Below are positions 51,335 to 59,467 of a stretch of 64,000 nt of DNA, one piece after another. The stretch's first letter is position 1; every line of letters starts with the position of its first letter. The notes beneath the pieces were generated by a model. The model was not told the origin of the DNA, did not search any database, and was given only the letters and a program-made list of their open reading frames with translations. The stretch comes from Phycisphaerae bacterium (GTDB lineage Bacteria; Planctomycetota; Phycisphaerae; Phycisphaerales; Phycisphaeraceae): the NCBI GenBank assembly GCA_030432595.1, contig JAUIGU010000002.1, positions 248,001 through 312,000 on the forward strand, written 5' to 3'. Both the position numbers and the translations under genes were made by a program.

Positions 51335-53383
51335 ATGGCTGAACGCATCGCAAAACGCGTGCTGCTCATCGGCTGGGACGCCGCCGACTGGCAGATGATC
51401 CGCCCGCTCATGGACGCCGGACACATGCCCGCGCTCCAAGGCCTGATGCAGCGCGGCGTCTGGGGCAACCTCGCCACGCTCCAGCCCGTCCTCTCGCCGA
51501 TGCTCTGGACCAGCATCGCCACCGGCAAGACCGCCGACAAGCACGGCATCCACGGCTTCACCGAGCCGCTCCCCGACCACTCCGGCATCCGCCCTGTCTC
51601 CAGCGTCAGCCGAACGTGTAAGGCGCTGTGGAACATCCTGTCCCAGAACGACCTGCGCTCCAACGTCGTCGGCTGGTACGCCTCGCACCCGGCCGAGCCC
51701 ATCAAAGGCACGATGGTCTCCAACCAGTTCGAGCACCCCGTCGGCCCGCCGGACCAGCCCTGGCCCGTGCCCGACGGCGCGGTGCATCCCGCCGAACGCG
51801 CCGACGAGCTCGCCGAGCTGCGCGTCCACCCCACCGAGATCGACGCCACCGCGGTGCTGCCGTTCCTGCCCGACGCGAAGCGCTTGATGGAAAAAAACGA
51901 CGAGCGCCTGCGGAAGTTCCGCCAGCTCATGGCCCAGACCGCGTCGATCCACGCCGTCGCCACGCAGCTCGTCGCGCAGGACGATTGGGACCTCACGGCC
52001 GTGTACTACGAAGGCATCGACCGCTTCGGGCACGAGTTCATGGAGTTCCACCCGCCCAAGATGGAACAGGTCAGCCAGGAAGACTTCGACGCCTACCGCC
52101 ACGCGATGGAAGGCATCTACCGCTTCCACGACATGATGCTCCAGACGCTGCTCAAGCTCGCCGGCGACGACACCGCGGTGATCCTGCTCAGCGACCACGG
52201 CTACTACAACGACCACCAGCGCCCCGACCCGCGCGAGGGCAAGGCGGGCCCGACCGACTGGCACCGGCCGTTCGGGATGGTGTGTATGGCCGGGCCGGGC
52301 GTGAAACCCAACGACCAGCTCTTCGGCGCGAGCCTGCTGGACGTGACGCCCACGGTGCTGCGCCTGCTCGGCCTGCCGGTGGGCATGGATATGTCCGGCC
52401 GCGCGTGGGTCGAGGCCTTCGACCCGCCGCTGACCGCCGACCGCATCGTGAGTTGGGAAGCCGTCGAGGGCGACGCGGGCCAACACCCCGCCGACGCCGC
52501 GGGCGACCCCGAAGCCCAGAAGGCAGCGCTGCAACAACTCATCGACCTGGGCTACGTCGAAGCGCCCGGCGAGGACGTGCAACAGAGCGTCGACGACACG
52601 GTCGCCCACAACGCGCTCAACCTGAGCACCGCGTTGATGTCGATCAACCGCCACGCGGATGCGCTCGAGCTGCTCGACGGCCTGCCGGAGAAGTGGCAGA
52701 CCCAGGACGCGCTCAAGCTCAAGGTCGCGCTGTGCTGCCTCGCCGCGGGGGACACGCCGCGCGCCGAACGCATCGCCGCGGAACTGGCGGACAAGGACGA
52801 CGGCCCACTGCGGGCACGGATGCTGCTGGGCGCGATCGCGATGAGCCGGCGGGACTTCGGCGCGGCGCTGGAACACTTCACCGCCGTGGAATCGGCCGCG
52901 CCCGAGACGCCCGGGCTGTGTACCCGGCTGGGCGGCGTGTACCTCCAGACGCGCCAGCCCGAGAAGGCCGAGCGCGCGTTCGAAAAAGCCCTGCGCCTCG
53001 ACGACGACTCCGCCGTTGCGCTCGACGGCCTGGCGCAGGCGTGCCTCGCGCTCAACCGGCCCGACGACGCGCTCGACCACGCGCTCAGCGCCGTCGGGCT
53101 GGTCCACCACTTCCCGCGTGGGCACCTGCACGTCGGCCAGGCGCTCGCGGCCCTCAAAGACTACGAGCACGCCGCTGAGGCCCTGGAGTTGTGCCTCCGG
53201 CAGGCGTCGCAGTTCGTCGAGGCCCACCGCGCCCTGGCCGAGGTCTACCGCCAACTCGGCCGCGGCGACGACGCGGCCCGCCAGGACTTCCTCGCCGCCG
53301 AAGCCCAGACCCTCCGCCGGCAGAAGGCCGCCCCGACGGCCGCCGCCCCTGCCCCCGACTCAGGCCTCGGCTCCACCGCATAA
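51335..53383 (+). CDS. Alkaline-phosphatase-superfamily phosphodiesterase with C-terminal TPRs
   Basis: The 682-residue protein starts KRVLLIGWDAADWQMIRPLM, where the Asp residues bind the first metal. SPMLWTSIATGKTADKHGIH near residue 51 has the nucleophile Ser/Thr, YYEGIDRFGHEFMEFHPPKM near residue 226 and LLSDHGYYNDH near residue 286 supply more metal ligands, and DVTPTVLRLLGLPVG near residue 337 completes the type I phosphodiesterase/nucleotide pyrophosphatase pattern. Residues of about 420-660 form TPR helices (AERAFEKALRLDDDSAVALD). There is no signal peptide. The substrate is unknown. Confidence 0.86.
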   Translation: MAERIAKRVLLIGWDAADWQMIRPLMDAGHMPALQGLMQRGVWGNLATLQPVLSPMLWTSIATGKTADKHGIHGFTEPLPDHSGIRPVSSVSRTCKALWNILSQNDLRSNVVGWYASHPAEPIKGTMVSNQFEHPVGPPDQPWPVPDGAVHPAERADELAELRVHPTEIDATAVLPFLPDAKRLMEKNDERLRKFRQLMAQTASIHAVATQLVAQDDWDLTAVYYEGIDRFGHEFMEFHPPKMEQVSQEDFDAYRHAMEGIYRFHDMMLQTLLKLAGDDTAVILLSDHGYYNDHQRPDPREGKAGPTDWHRPFGMVCMAGPGVKPNDQLFGASLLDVTPTVLRLLGLPVGMDMSGRAWVEAFDPPLTADRIVSWEAVEGDAGQHPADAAGDPEAQKAALQQLIDLGYVEAPGEDVQQSVDDTVAHNALNLSTALMSINRHADALELLDGLPEKWQTQDALKLKVALCCLAAGDTPRAERIAAELADKDDGPLRARMLLGAIAMSRRDFGAALEHFTAVESAAPETPGLCTRLGGVYLQTRQPEKAERAFEKALRLDDDSAVALDGLAQACLALNRPDDALDHALSAVGLVHHFPRGHLHVGQALAALKDYEHAAEALELCLRQASQFVEAHRALAEVYRQLGRGDDAARQDFLAAEAQTLRRQKAAPTAAAPAPDSGLGSTA

Positions 53384-53456
53384 CACGCGCGGGATTCCGA
53401 CCTGCGCCCGGTACAATCTCCCGCTTGCTCTTCCCGCCCCGACGTGAACCCCCGCC

Positions 53457-54299
53457 ATGAACCGCCCCCAACCCCAAGCCTTCACCCTGATCGAACTGCT
53501 CGTGGTCATCAGCATCATCGCGCTGCTGATCGGCATCCTCCTGCCCGCCCTTGGCGCTGCGCGAAAGACGGCACGTCAGATCGCCTGCGGCAGCAACGTG
53601 CGACAGGTCGCCATCGCGTTCAACGCGTACACCGTGGACCACAACGGCAGCGTGATCCTCGTGGATCACGACAACGACATCGACACGACGAATTGGCTCG
53701 CACCGGGTTTCCTCGGCGGCGTCCGCATCGTGACCCCGTCGGTGAATTACGGTGGCAACGACGTGTCCGGCGGCATCAAAATCCAGAACCTGCGCAACGC
53801 CGTCCTTCCCTCGAATTTCGGTGTGCTCTACGCCGAAGGTTACATGAGTGATCTGATCAGCCTCTGGTGCACCGACCCGCCCCTGGACGGTCAGTTCGAG
53901 CGACAGATCCTTCCGTATGACGAGGAGTACGGCATCCAGCAATGGGGGCAGAACCGACAGATCGGCTATGGTTCGTACCACATCCGTAACGAGTATTTCG
54001 AGCGCACCTCCCCGGTGAAAGCTCCCAAATGGATGCCTGTCCCCAGCATCGACGATTTGGGCAGCGACTGGATGATCGGCCACTGCCCTCGCTACATCGA
54101 CAACGCCCCATATGTGAAAGACATCGAACGCGCCCACAGCGGCGCGGGCATCAACGCGATGTATTCCGACGGCAGTGTCGGCTTCCTCCAGGCCGACGCC
54201 ACCTTTGAGGAAGCTTCCGAAGCCCCCGAGATCGGCACGTGGTACAGCTTCATCGACTCGCGCGGCGAAGAGCTCGACCGTTACGACGACAACCCGTAA
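53457..54299 (+). CDS. Prepilin-like protein with N-terminal methylation motif
   Basis: The 280-residue protein starts [20 protein letters not shown], a class III signal cleaved before Phe by prepilin peptidase, followed by [20 protein letters not shown], typical of planctomycete type II secretion-like pseudopilins. The C-terminus has [20 protein letters not shown], an H-x10-DG box close to the H-X9-DG signature of these proteins. The middle domain is variable. It probably forms or decorates a pilus-like or secretion structure. It is 45 nt upstream of the peptidase gene on the same strand. Confidence 0.9.
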   Translation: MNRPQPQAFTLIELLVVISIIALLIGILLPALGAARKTARQIACGSNVRQVAIAFNAYTVDHNGSVILVDHDNDIDTTNWLAPGFLGGVRIVTPSVNYGGNDVSGGIKIQNLRNAVLPSNFGVLYAEGYMSDLISLWCTDPPLDGQFERQILPYDEEYGIQQWGQNRQIGYGSYHIRNEYFERTSPVKAPKWMPVPSIDDLGSDWMIGHCPRYIDNAPYVKDIERAHSGAGINAMYSDGSVGFLQADATFEEASEAPEIGTWYSFIDSRGEELDRYDDNP

Positions 54300-54343
54300 A
54301 CGCCGCGTGTCGGATGCGTGATTCAACCCGACGGAGAAACGAC

Positions 54344-55957
54344 GTGTCGCCTTGCGCCCACAACCTCGGCCACGCCCTCGCCGCCGGCGTCGTCGCGGCC
54401 GGCACGGGCTTGAGCGCGGCCCCGGCGACCGCCGCCGACTTCGACTTCTTCGGACGCAGCGGCGACGGCATCACCCTGGACTTCGGCCGGTTGCCCGGCG
54501 TAAACCCCGGTGCCGCGTTCACCAACCTCGACCTCAGCGCGTTCGGCTCGCACGTCGGGCTCACCAGCGACGTGCTCGAAGGCACCGCCTTCGCGCAGAC
54601 CGGCCGGCTGTTCGTCTTCGCCGACAACGACCGCGGCCCCGGGCGCGGCGGCGACACCGACCCCGACGCCCCCGGGTACCAGGGCACGTTCGCCGGGTCG
54701 GTCGACATCGACGGTGTCACGCACGACTTCTCGGTCACGGTGCAGCCCGGGTACACCGGCGTCGGGCGCGGCGCGGTCGGTCAGTCGCTCGAGCGCCTCG
54801 GCGGCACCAGCAACAACCCGCTGTTCGTCGCGCAGCAGCAGCAACGCCTCGCGTACCTCGACTTCCAGCGCGACGGCGGCGGCAACCCGGACATCACCGG
54901 CACGTTCGACACCGCCACCGACGAGGCGCTCCGCACCTTCCAGGCCGCGTTCGTCGGCGGGCTCAACACCACGCAGAACAGCGTCGATGGCATCGTCGGC
55001 CCCACCACCGCGGGCTGGCTCAACGCCGGCAACGCCCCGCGCTGGGAACGCCTGCTCCCCAACGCCGACATCAGCAGCGTCTCGTCGTTCGAGCCCTACG
55101 CCACCTCGTGGGCAGTTGAACTCATCCTCGCCGCCGCCACCGACGCCAAGGCCGCCACCGGCATCGACCAGCGCGTCACCGCGCTGTCCACGTTCGACGG
55201 CTACGGCTCGTCCGCCATCCACTCGACCCACCGCGCCGGCATGGACATCGACTTAGGCATCCCGCTCGAAGCCCGCAACCTGGGCAACGGCAGCCTCAAC
55301 GCCGGCGAGGCCGACGCCGCCGACTTCGCCCGCGCCTTCATCGACGCGCACCTCCACCACGACCTCGACGTCCGCGTGTCGCGTCTGCTCACCTCCAACA
55401 CCGACCTCTTGGGCGCCATCAACGGCACGCACCCCGGCGGCGCGACCTACGACTCGTCCGGCGGCCACGACGACCACTTCCACTTCGACGTCACCCCGCT
55501 GGGCCAGGACGCCCCCGCGTTCAACCTTGCCGGCGACTTCAACCTCGACGACGTGGTGAACGCCGACGACATCGACCTGTTGTATCGCAACCTCGGCGGC
55601 GACCCGGACACCTACAGCCTCGTCGGCCGCGGCACCCCCGTCGTCGACACGTTCGACCTGACCCACCTGGTCGAGACGATCCTGGGCACGACCTTCGGCG
55701 ACGCGAACCTGTCGGGCCAGGTCGAACAGGGCGACCTGGACGTGGTCCTCCAGAACTGGGGCCAACTGGGCGTCGGCTTCGCCGGCGGCGACGTCAACGG
55801 GTCGGGGCAGGTCGAACAGGGCGACTTGGATTTGGTGCTGCAGTTGTGGGGGCAGACGGGATCACCAACGTTTCAAGACATGAGCGTGCCGGAGCCGGCG
55901 GCCGCCGCGATTATGCTTCTTTTTGGCGGGGTCCGCCGACGGCTGAATCGGCACTGA
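54344..55957 (+). CDS. LAS-type murein peptidase with peptidoglycan-binding region, dockerin repeats and PEP-CTERM
   Basis: From GTG 54344 (GGAG 7 nt upstream) the protein has 537 residues. A signal peptide (LGHALAAGVVAAGTGLSAAP) is followed by an N-terminal beta domain, then TFDTATDEALRTFQAAFVGG and DGIVGPTTAGWLN, a peptidoglycan-binding-like repeat. HSTHRAGMDIDLG near residue 293 and GGHDDHFHFDV near residue 375 match the H...D and HxH zinc ligands of MepA/LAS peptidases. Dockerin-like units (NLDDVVNADDIDLLYRNLGG, LSGQVEQGDLDVVLQNWGQL, GSGQVEQGDLDLVLQLWGQT) and SVPEPAAAAIMLLFGGVRRR finish it. Confidence 0.82.
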   Translation: MSPCAHNLGHALAAGVVAAGTGLSAAPATAADFDFFGRSGDGITLDFGRLPGVNPGAAFTNLDLSAFGSHVGLTSDVLEGTAFAQTGRLFVFADNDRGPGRGGDTDPDAPGYQGTFAGSVDIDGVTHDFSVTVQPGYTGVGRGAVGQSLERLGGTSNNPLFVAQQQQRLAYLDFQRDGGGNPDITGTFDTATDEALRTFQAAFVGGLNTTQNSVDGIVGPTTAGWLNAGNAPRWERLLPNADISSVSSFEPYATSWAVELILAAATDAKAATGIDQRVTALSTFDGYGSSAIHSTHRAGMDIDLGIPLEARNLGNGSLNAGEADAADFARAFIDAHLHHDLDVRVSRLLTSNTDLLGAINGTHPGGATYDSSGGHDDHFHFDVTPLGQDAPAFNLAGDFNLDDVVNADDIDLLYRNLGGDPDTYSLVGRGTPVVDTFDLTHLVETILGTTFGDANLSGQVEQGDLDVVLQNWGQLGVGFAGGDVNGSGQVEQGDLDLVLQLWGQTGSPTFQDMSVPEPAAAAIMLLFGGVRRRLNRH

Positions 55958-55985
55958 ACGCATTTGCCAGCGGCGCGAGCGTGCG

Positions 55986-56480
55986 TCATTCAAGATCGAC
56001 AATCGCCGCATCGGCCTGCTTTTTGCGGAACGCTTCGAGCTTTTCTCGCAACTCCGGCCGGGTGTTGCCCAGGATGGCGACGGCCAGCAGTGCCGCGTTC
56101 TTAGCGCCGCTGTCGCCGATGGCCAGCGTGCCCACCGGGACGCCGCCGGGCATCTGCACGATGGACAGCAGGGAGTCCAGGCCGCTGAGCGCCTTGCTCT
56201 GCACCGGCACGCCCAGCACGGGCACAACCGTCCGCGCCGCGACCATGCCCGGCAGGTGCGCCGCGCCGCCGGCACCGGCGATGATGACTTCCAACCCGCG
56301 CCCGGCCGCGGCGTCGGCGTACTCGAACATCCGCCCGGGGGTGCGGTGCGCGGAGACGACCTGCGCCTCGTAAGGGACGTCGAACTGCGCGAGCAGGTCC
56401 GCCGCGTGCTTCATCGTCGGCCAGTCGGACTTCGATCCCATGATCACGCCGACGAGGGGAGACTCCGTGTTGCTACTCAT
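55986..56480 (-). CDS. purE: 5-(carboxyamino)imidazole ribonucleotide mutase
   Basis: The 164-residue protein matches class I Pur[21 protein letters not shown] near residue 9, [20 protein letters not shown] near residue 37 with the catalytic His, [20 protein letters not shown] near residue 61, and [20 protein letters not shown] near residue 83. It moves the carboxyl group of N5-CAIR to C4 in purine synthesis. purK is not adjacent. It is convergent with the peptidase gene (28-nt gap) and divergent from the peroxiredoxin-like gene. Confidence 0.95.
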   Translation of the reverse strand: MSSNTESPLVGVIMGSKSDWPTMKHAADLLAQFDVPYEAQVVSAHRTPGRMFEYADAAAGRGLEVIIAGAGGAAHLPGMVAARTVVPVLGVPVQSKALSGLDSLLSIVQMPGGVPVGTLAIGDSGAKNAALLAVAILGNTRPELREKLEAFRKKQADAAIVDLE

Positions 56481-56614
56481 CGCCTGAACTCCGGGTGGGA
56501 ACCATCATTAAATACAGATTGACACAGATGAACACAGATCGATCCAATTGACAACTTCAGGCGTGACCCGTCGCGCACGCTCCGGGCTCCGATGAATCCA
56601 CGCGTCGTTCCGTC

Positions 56615-56641
56615 AGAGCCGGGCGCGTGAGCGTCCGGTTG
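56615..56641. repeat. Dispersed GAGCCGGGCGCGTGAGCG repeat, copy 2
   Basis: AGAGCCGGGCGCGTGAGCGT then CCGG can fold GGGCGC-GTGA-GCGTCC. It matches 1059-1085. A partial inverted piece (GCTCCGGGCTCCGAT) lies at 56577-56591, and CACAGATGAACACAGAT at 56525-56541 is another low-complexity repeat in the same gap (56481-56710). Confidence 0.55.
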
Positions 56642-56710
56642 GTTTTCTCAACGGGCGGGATGCGCTACGCTGTTTCCGCTCAACCGCCAACGCCCCCGGA
56701 GATGCAAGCT

Positions 56711-57307
56711 ATGGCCCTCACCCCCTCCACGATGCTCGAACTGGGCACGACCGCGCCCGACTTCGCGTTGCCCGACACCGACGGACACACCGTTTCGCGC
56801 GGCGACTTTGCCGGCCGACCGCTGCTGGTGATGTTCATCTGCAACCACTGCCCGTACGTCAAGCACGTCGCGATGGAGTTGAAACAACTCGGGGACGATT
56901 ACGCGGACCGGGTCGGCGTCGTGGCGATCCAGAGCAACGACGTCGCGAACTACCCGGACGATTCGCCGGAGAAGATGAAGGCCGAGAAGGCGGCGCGCGG
57001 GTGGGCGTTTCCGTACCTTTACGACGCGACGCAGGAAGTCGCCAAGGCGTACACGGCGGCGTGCACGCCGGACTTCTTTCTGTTTGATGCGGAGCACAAG
57101 CTCGTGTACCGCGGGCAACTGGATTCGACCCGGCCGCACCGGATCAGCTCGGGCAACTACGACGACCGCGACGGCGCGGCGAACGGGGAAGACCTGCGTC
57201 GCGCGTTGGACGCGGTGCTGGCCGGCGGAGCGGTGGGCGGGGAGCAGGTGCCGTCGATGGGGTGCAACATCAAGTGGAAGCCCGGCAACGAACCGGCGTA
57301 CGCGTGA
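56711..57307 (+). CDS. Thioredoxin-fold peroxiredoxin-like protein (AhpC/TSA)
   Basis: From ATG 56711 (GGAG 9 nt upstream) it has 198 residues. LELGTTAPDFALPDTDGHTV opens the AhpC/TSA fold. PLLVMFICNHCPYVKHVAME near residue 37 carries CxxC (Cys-Asn-His-Cys), typical of the PRX-like1 group. VVAIQSNDVANYPDDSPEKM near residue 69, TAACTPDFFLFDAEHKLVYR near residue 116 with the cis-Pro, and PSMGCNIKWKPGNEP at the end are also characteristic. It lacks a signal peptide. It is probably a cytosolic thiol reductase or peroxidase. Confidence 0.88.
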   Translation: MALTPSTMLELGTTAPDFALPDTDGHTVSRGDFAGRPLLVMFICNHCPYVKHVAMELKQLGDDYADRVGVVAIQSNDVANYPDDSPEKMKAEKAARGWAFPYLYDATQEVAKAYTAACTPDFFLFDAEHKLVYRGQLDSTRPHRISSGNYDDRDGAANGEDLRRALDAVLAGGAVGGEQVPSMGCNIKWKPGNEPAYA

Positions 57308-57400
57308 GCATGCGTCCAAAGCCGACGGCGGGGTCGGCGGTGCTCGGTGTGATTACGGATAGCGCCGGTGATGCGTGTTGGGTGTTTTGTTTTTAGGATG

Positions 57401-57421
57401 CCCACGGTCACAGACCGTGGG
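57401..57421. repeat. CCCACGGTC palindrome
   Basis: CCCACGGTC (57401-57409) and GACCGTGGG (57413-57421) make a perfect 9-bp stem with an ACA loop between convergent genes. A T-rich stretch precedes it on the plus strand but none follows on either strand, so it is a REP-like hairpin rather than a standard terminator. Confidence 0.6.
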
Positions 57422-57445
57422 TATCGAGGGGGATGTGGTGGGGCG

Positions 57446-58072
57446 TCACGCGTTGGCGGTTTGTTGGACCGCGTAGCGTCCGCGCTGGTTGATGCGGGCG
57501 TGGACATCGTTGAGGACCCAGTGGAACAGCAGCAGGTGCAGGGACTCGACGATGCCCATGTCGTCGAGTTCGACGTGCAGGCCGTCGTCCTGGAGCTGTT
57601 TGAGTTTGCCGCCGGTGTAGCCGGTAAGCCCGAAGGTCTCGACGCCGTGGTCGCCGGCCCAGCGGACGGCCTCGAGGATGTTGGCGGAGTTGCCCGAGCC
57701 GGAGATGGCGATGAGCAGGTCGCCTTGCTTGCCGTAGTTCATGAGCTGCTGGACGAAGACCTGGTCGTAATCGAGGTCGTTGGCGGCGGCCATGATCCAG
57801 CCGAGGTTGTCGGTGAGGGAAAGGACGCGCAAGCGTTTGCGGTCGGGGTCGCGGAGGTGTTCGTCGGGAATGGACGACTTGCCCAGGTCCTCGGCGAAGT
57901 GCGAGGCGTTGAGGCCCGACCCGCCGTTGCCGATGATGAACACGAACCGGCCGGCGTCGTAGCGCTGCACGATGGCGTCGGCGAGGCGGCGCATGGCGGC
58001 GGCGTCGAGGTTCCGCGTCTGTTCGGCGGCCTTGACGAGGTAGTCCGGGGCGTCGTGATCGAGTCCAAGCAT
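57446..58072 (-). CDS. SIS-domain sugar-phosphate isomerase (GmhA-like)
   Basis: From ATG 58072 the protein has 208 residues. FVFIIGNGGSGLNASHFAED near residue 43 is the SIS phosphosugar-binding Ser-rich loop with the His seen in phosphoheptose isomerases. GDLLIAISGSGNSANILEAV near residue 117 and TFGLTGYTGGKLKQL follow, and VESLHLLLFHWVLNDVHA is the C-terminal helix. The family converts sedoheptulose 7-phosphate to D-glycero-D-manno-heptose 7-phosphate, or binds similar sugars. The frame continues to 58246 without conserved sequence. No other heptose genes are seen here. Confidence 0.86.
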   Translation of the reverse strand: MLGLDHDAPDYLVKAAEQTRNLDAAAMRRLADAIVQRYDAGRFVFIIGNGGSGLNASHFAEDLGKSSIPDEHLRDPDRKRLRVLSLTDNLGWIMAAANDLDYDQVFVQQLMNYGKQGDLLIAISGSGNSANILEAVRWAGDHGVETFGLTGYTGGKLKQLQDDGLHVELDDMGIVESLHLLLFHWVLNDVHARINQRGRYAVQQTANA

Positions 58073-58118
58073 GGGTCGTGCGGGTCCGGGTGAGCGTGGC
58101 CAACGCATAGGGTAGCCG

Positions 58119-58273
58119 AGCGCGGGGCTGGGGTCCGGGGCTCGGGGCACGGAAGAAACTCGGAGCGAGCGTGCTTTGGCGATGCAGAACAAGTTGCCCC
58201 ACGCGATCAGACCGCTCCCCGTTGAATGCATCGCGACGAACCCCAATCCCCAGACCCCAGACCCGCGCCCCGG
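58119..58273. repeat. Inverted pair of G-rich GGGTCTGGGG-type arms
   Basis: GAGCGCGGGGCTGGGGTCCG (58119-58138) is an imperfect inverse of CCCCAGACCCCAGACCCGCG near 58249-58268. Together they bracket most of the gap between the SIS gene and the HD-GYP gene. A related GGGTCTGGGGTTGGGGTCTG run lies at 37850-37880. Confidence 0.5.
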
Positions 58274-59269
58274 TCACCCTGCGCCAACGGCGTCGAGCGT
58301 GCCCAGAAACGCGTCCACCACCGCCGGGTCGAAGCTCGTCCCGCGCTCGGTGCGGAGGGTTTCGACCACGCGGTCGGGCGGCCAGGCGTCTTTGTAGACC
58401 CGCGGCGAGGCGAGCGCGTCGAAGACGTCCACGACGTGCACGATCCGCGCCGGCAGCGGCACGGCGTCGCCGGCGAGGCGGTCGGGGTAGCCGGTGCCGT
58501 CGTGGTTCTCGTGGTGGGACCGGGCGATCACGCGGGCCAGGTCGAAGAAGGGGTTGGTCCCGAGGATGCGTTGGCCCTCGACGGTGTGTTTCTGCATCGC
58601 GGTGCGTTCGGCGTCGGTGAGTCGGCCGGGCTTCTTGAGGATGCCGTCGGGCACGGTGATTTTGCCGACGTCGTGGAGGATCGCGGAACGCCCGAGGTGC
58701 TCGGCGAAGTCGTCGGGCAGTCCGAGCGCCAGCGCGGTGTCGCGGGCCATGCGTTCGATGCGGCGGACGTGGGCGCCGGTGTCCGTGTCGCGCGCTTCGG
58801 ACGCCACCGCGAGCATGGTCAAGGCGTCGACGTTGGCGTCGTGCAGCTCGGCGGTGCGTTGGCGGACGCGCTTCTCGAGCTCATCGTTAAGTTCCCGGCT
58901 CTCCAGCGCCGTCGCGACGGCCTGATCCGACAACCGAGACACCGTGGTCAGCAGTTCGTGCTGCGCCGTGGTGTCCAGGAAGACCAGCACGCGGTGCGCC
59001 GCGAGTTCGCCGGCATCAAGCAAGCGCCCGGCCGCGGTGACCGCCCGGGTCTGGCCGTCGTGATCGAAAACGATCTCACGCGGGACGCCGTCGTTGAGTT
59101 CGGCGGGATCGACATCGCTACGCGGGGCGCGGCCGAGGAGCGCGGAGCATTCTCGGCCGACCGTGTCGCACCAGGGCGGGTTGGCGTGGACGAACCGGCC
59201 CGAAGCATCGAGCACCGCTGCCGGGCAGGGCAACAGGTCGAGCGCGGCGAAGACCGATGCGGCGTTCAT
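58274..59269 (-). CDS. PAS-like/HD-GYP cyclic-di-GMP phosphodiesterase
   Basis: The 331-residue protein has an N-terminal PAS-like domain (LLPCPAAVLDASGRFVHANP, about residues 12-31), a coiled coil (about 125-150, with LEKRVRQRTAEL) and an HD-GYP domain. The last has RSAILHDVGKITVPDGILKK near residue 194, ERTAMQKHTVEGQRIL near residue 220, and SHHENHDGTGYPDRLAGDAV near residue 252, including HHExxDGxGYP. These residues bind two or three metal ions and cleave c-di-GMP. It is probably cytosolic, sensing through the PAS-like part. A phosphatase regulator gene is immediately upstream on the same strand. Confidence 0.92.
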   Translation of the reverse strand: MNAASVFAALDLLPCPAAVLDASGRFVHANPPWCDTVGRECSALLGRAPRSDVDPAELNDGVPREIVFDHDGQTRAVTAAGRLLDAGELAAHRVLVFLDTTAQHELLTTVSRLSDQAVATALESRELNDELEKRVRQRTAELHDANVDALTMLAVASEARDTDTGAHVRRIERMARDTALALGLPDDFAEHLGRSAILHDVGKITVPDGILKKPGRLTDAERTAMQKHTVEGQRILGTNPFFDLARVIARSHHENHDGTGYPDRLAGDAVPLPARIVHVVDVFDALASPRVYKDAWPPDRVVETLRTERGTSFDPAVVDAFLGTLDAVGAG

Positions 59270-59296
59270 ATCGCGGAAGGATACGGGCGGGCCGTT

Positions 59297-59461
59297 TGGA
59301 GTCGAAAGTCGAAAGTAGAAAGTCGAAAAGCGATAGTGAGAAGTCAGACCTCAGAAGCACGGACCGGGGGTGAAACGGGATCGAAGCCGCGTCCCGGGCC
59401 TCGACCTGCCGCTGTGGTCATGCCGATTACGTCTTTCGCCTTTTGACTTTCGCCTTTTTCC
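59297..59461. repeat. Inverted pair of GTCGAAAGT/ACTTTCGCC-type arms
   Basis: AGTCGAAAGTCGAAAGTAGA and AAGTCGAAAAGCG (59299-59331) face CGTCTTTCGCCTTTTGACTT and TCGCCTTTTTCCCGGGA (59429-59463). The arms are degenerate inverse copies and fill the gap between the HD-GYP and SpoIIE-like genes. Confidence 0.55.
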
Positions 59462-59467
59462 CGGGAC

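Noticed and set aside
57401-57421. Intrinsic terminator between the peroxiredoxin-like and SIS genes
   Set aside because: The stem is perfect but no T-run follows it on either strand; the T-rich stretch precedes it. I list it as a repeat hairpin.
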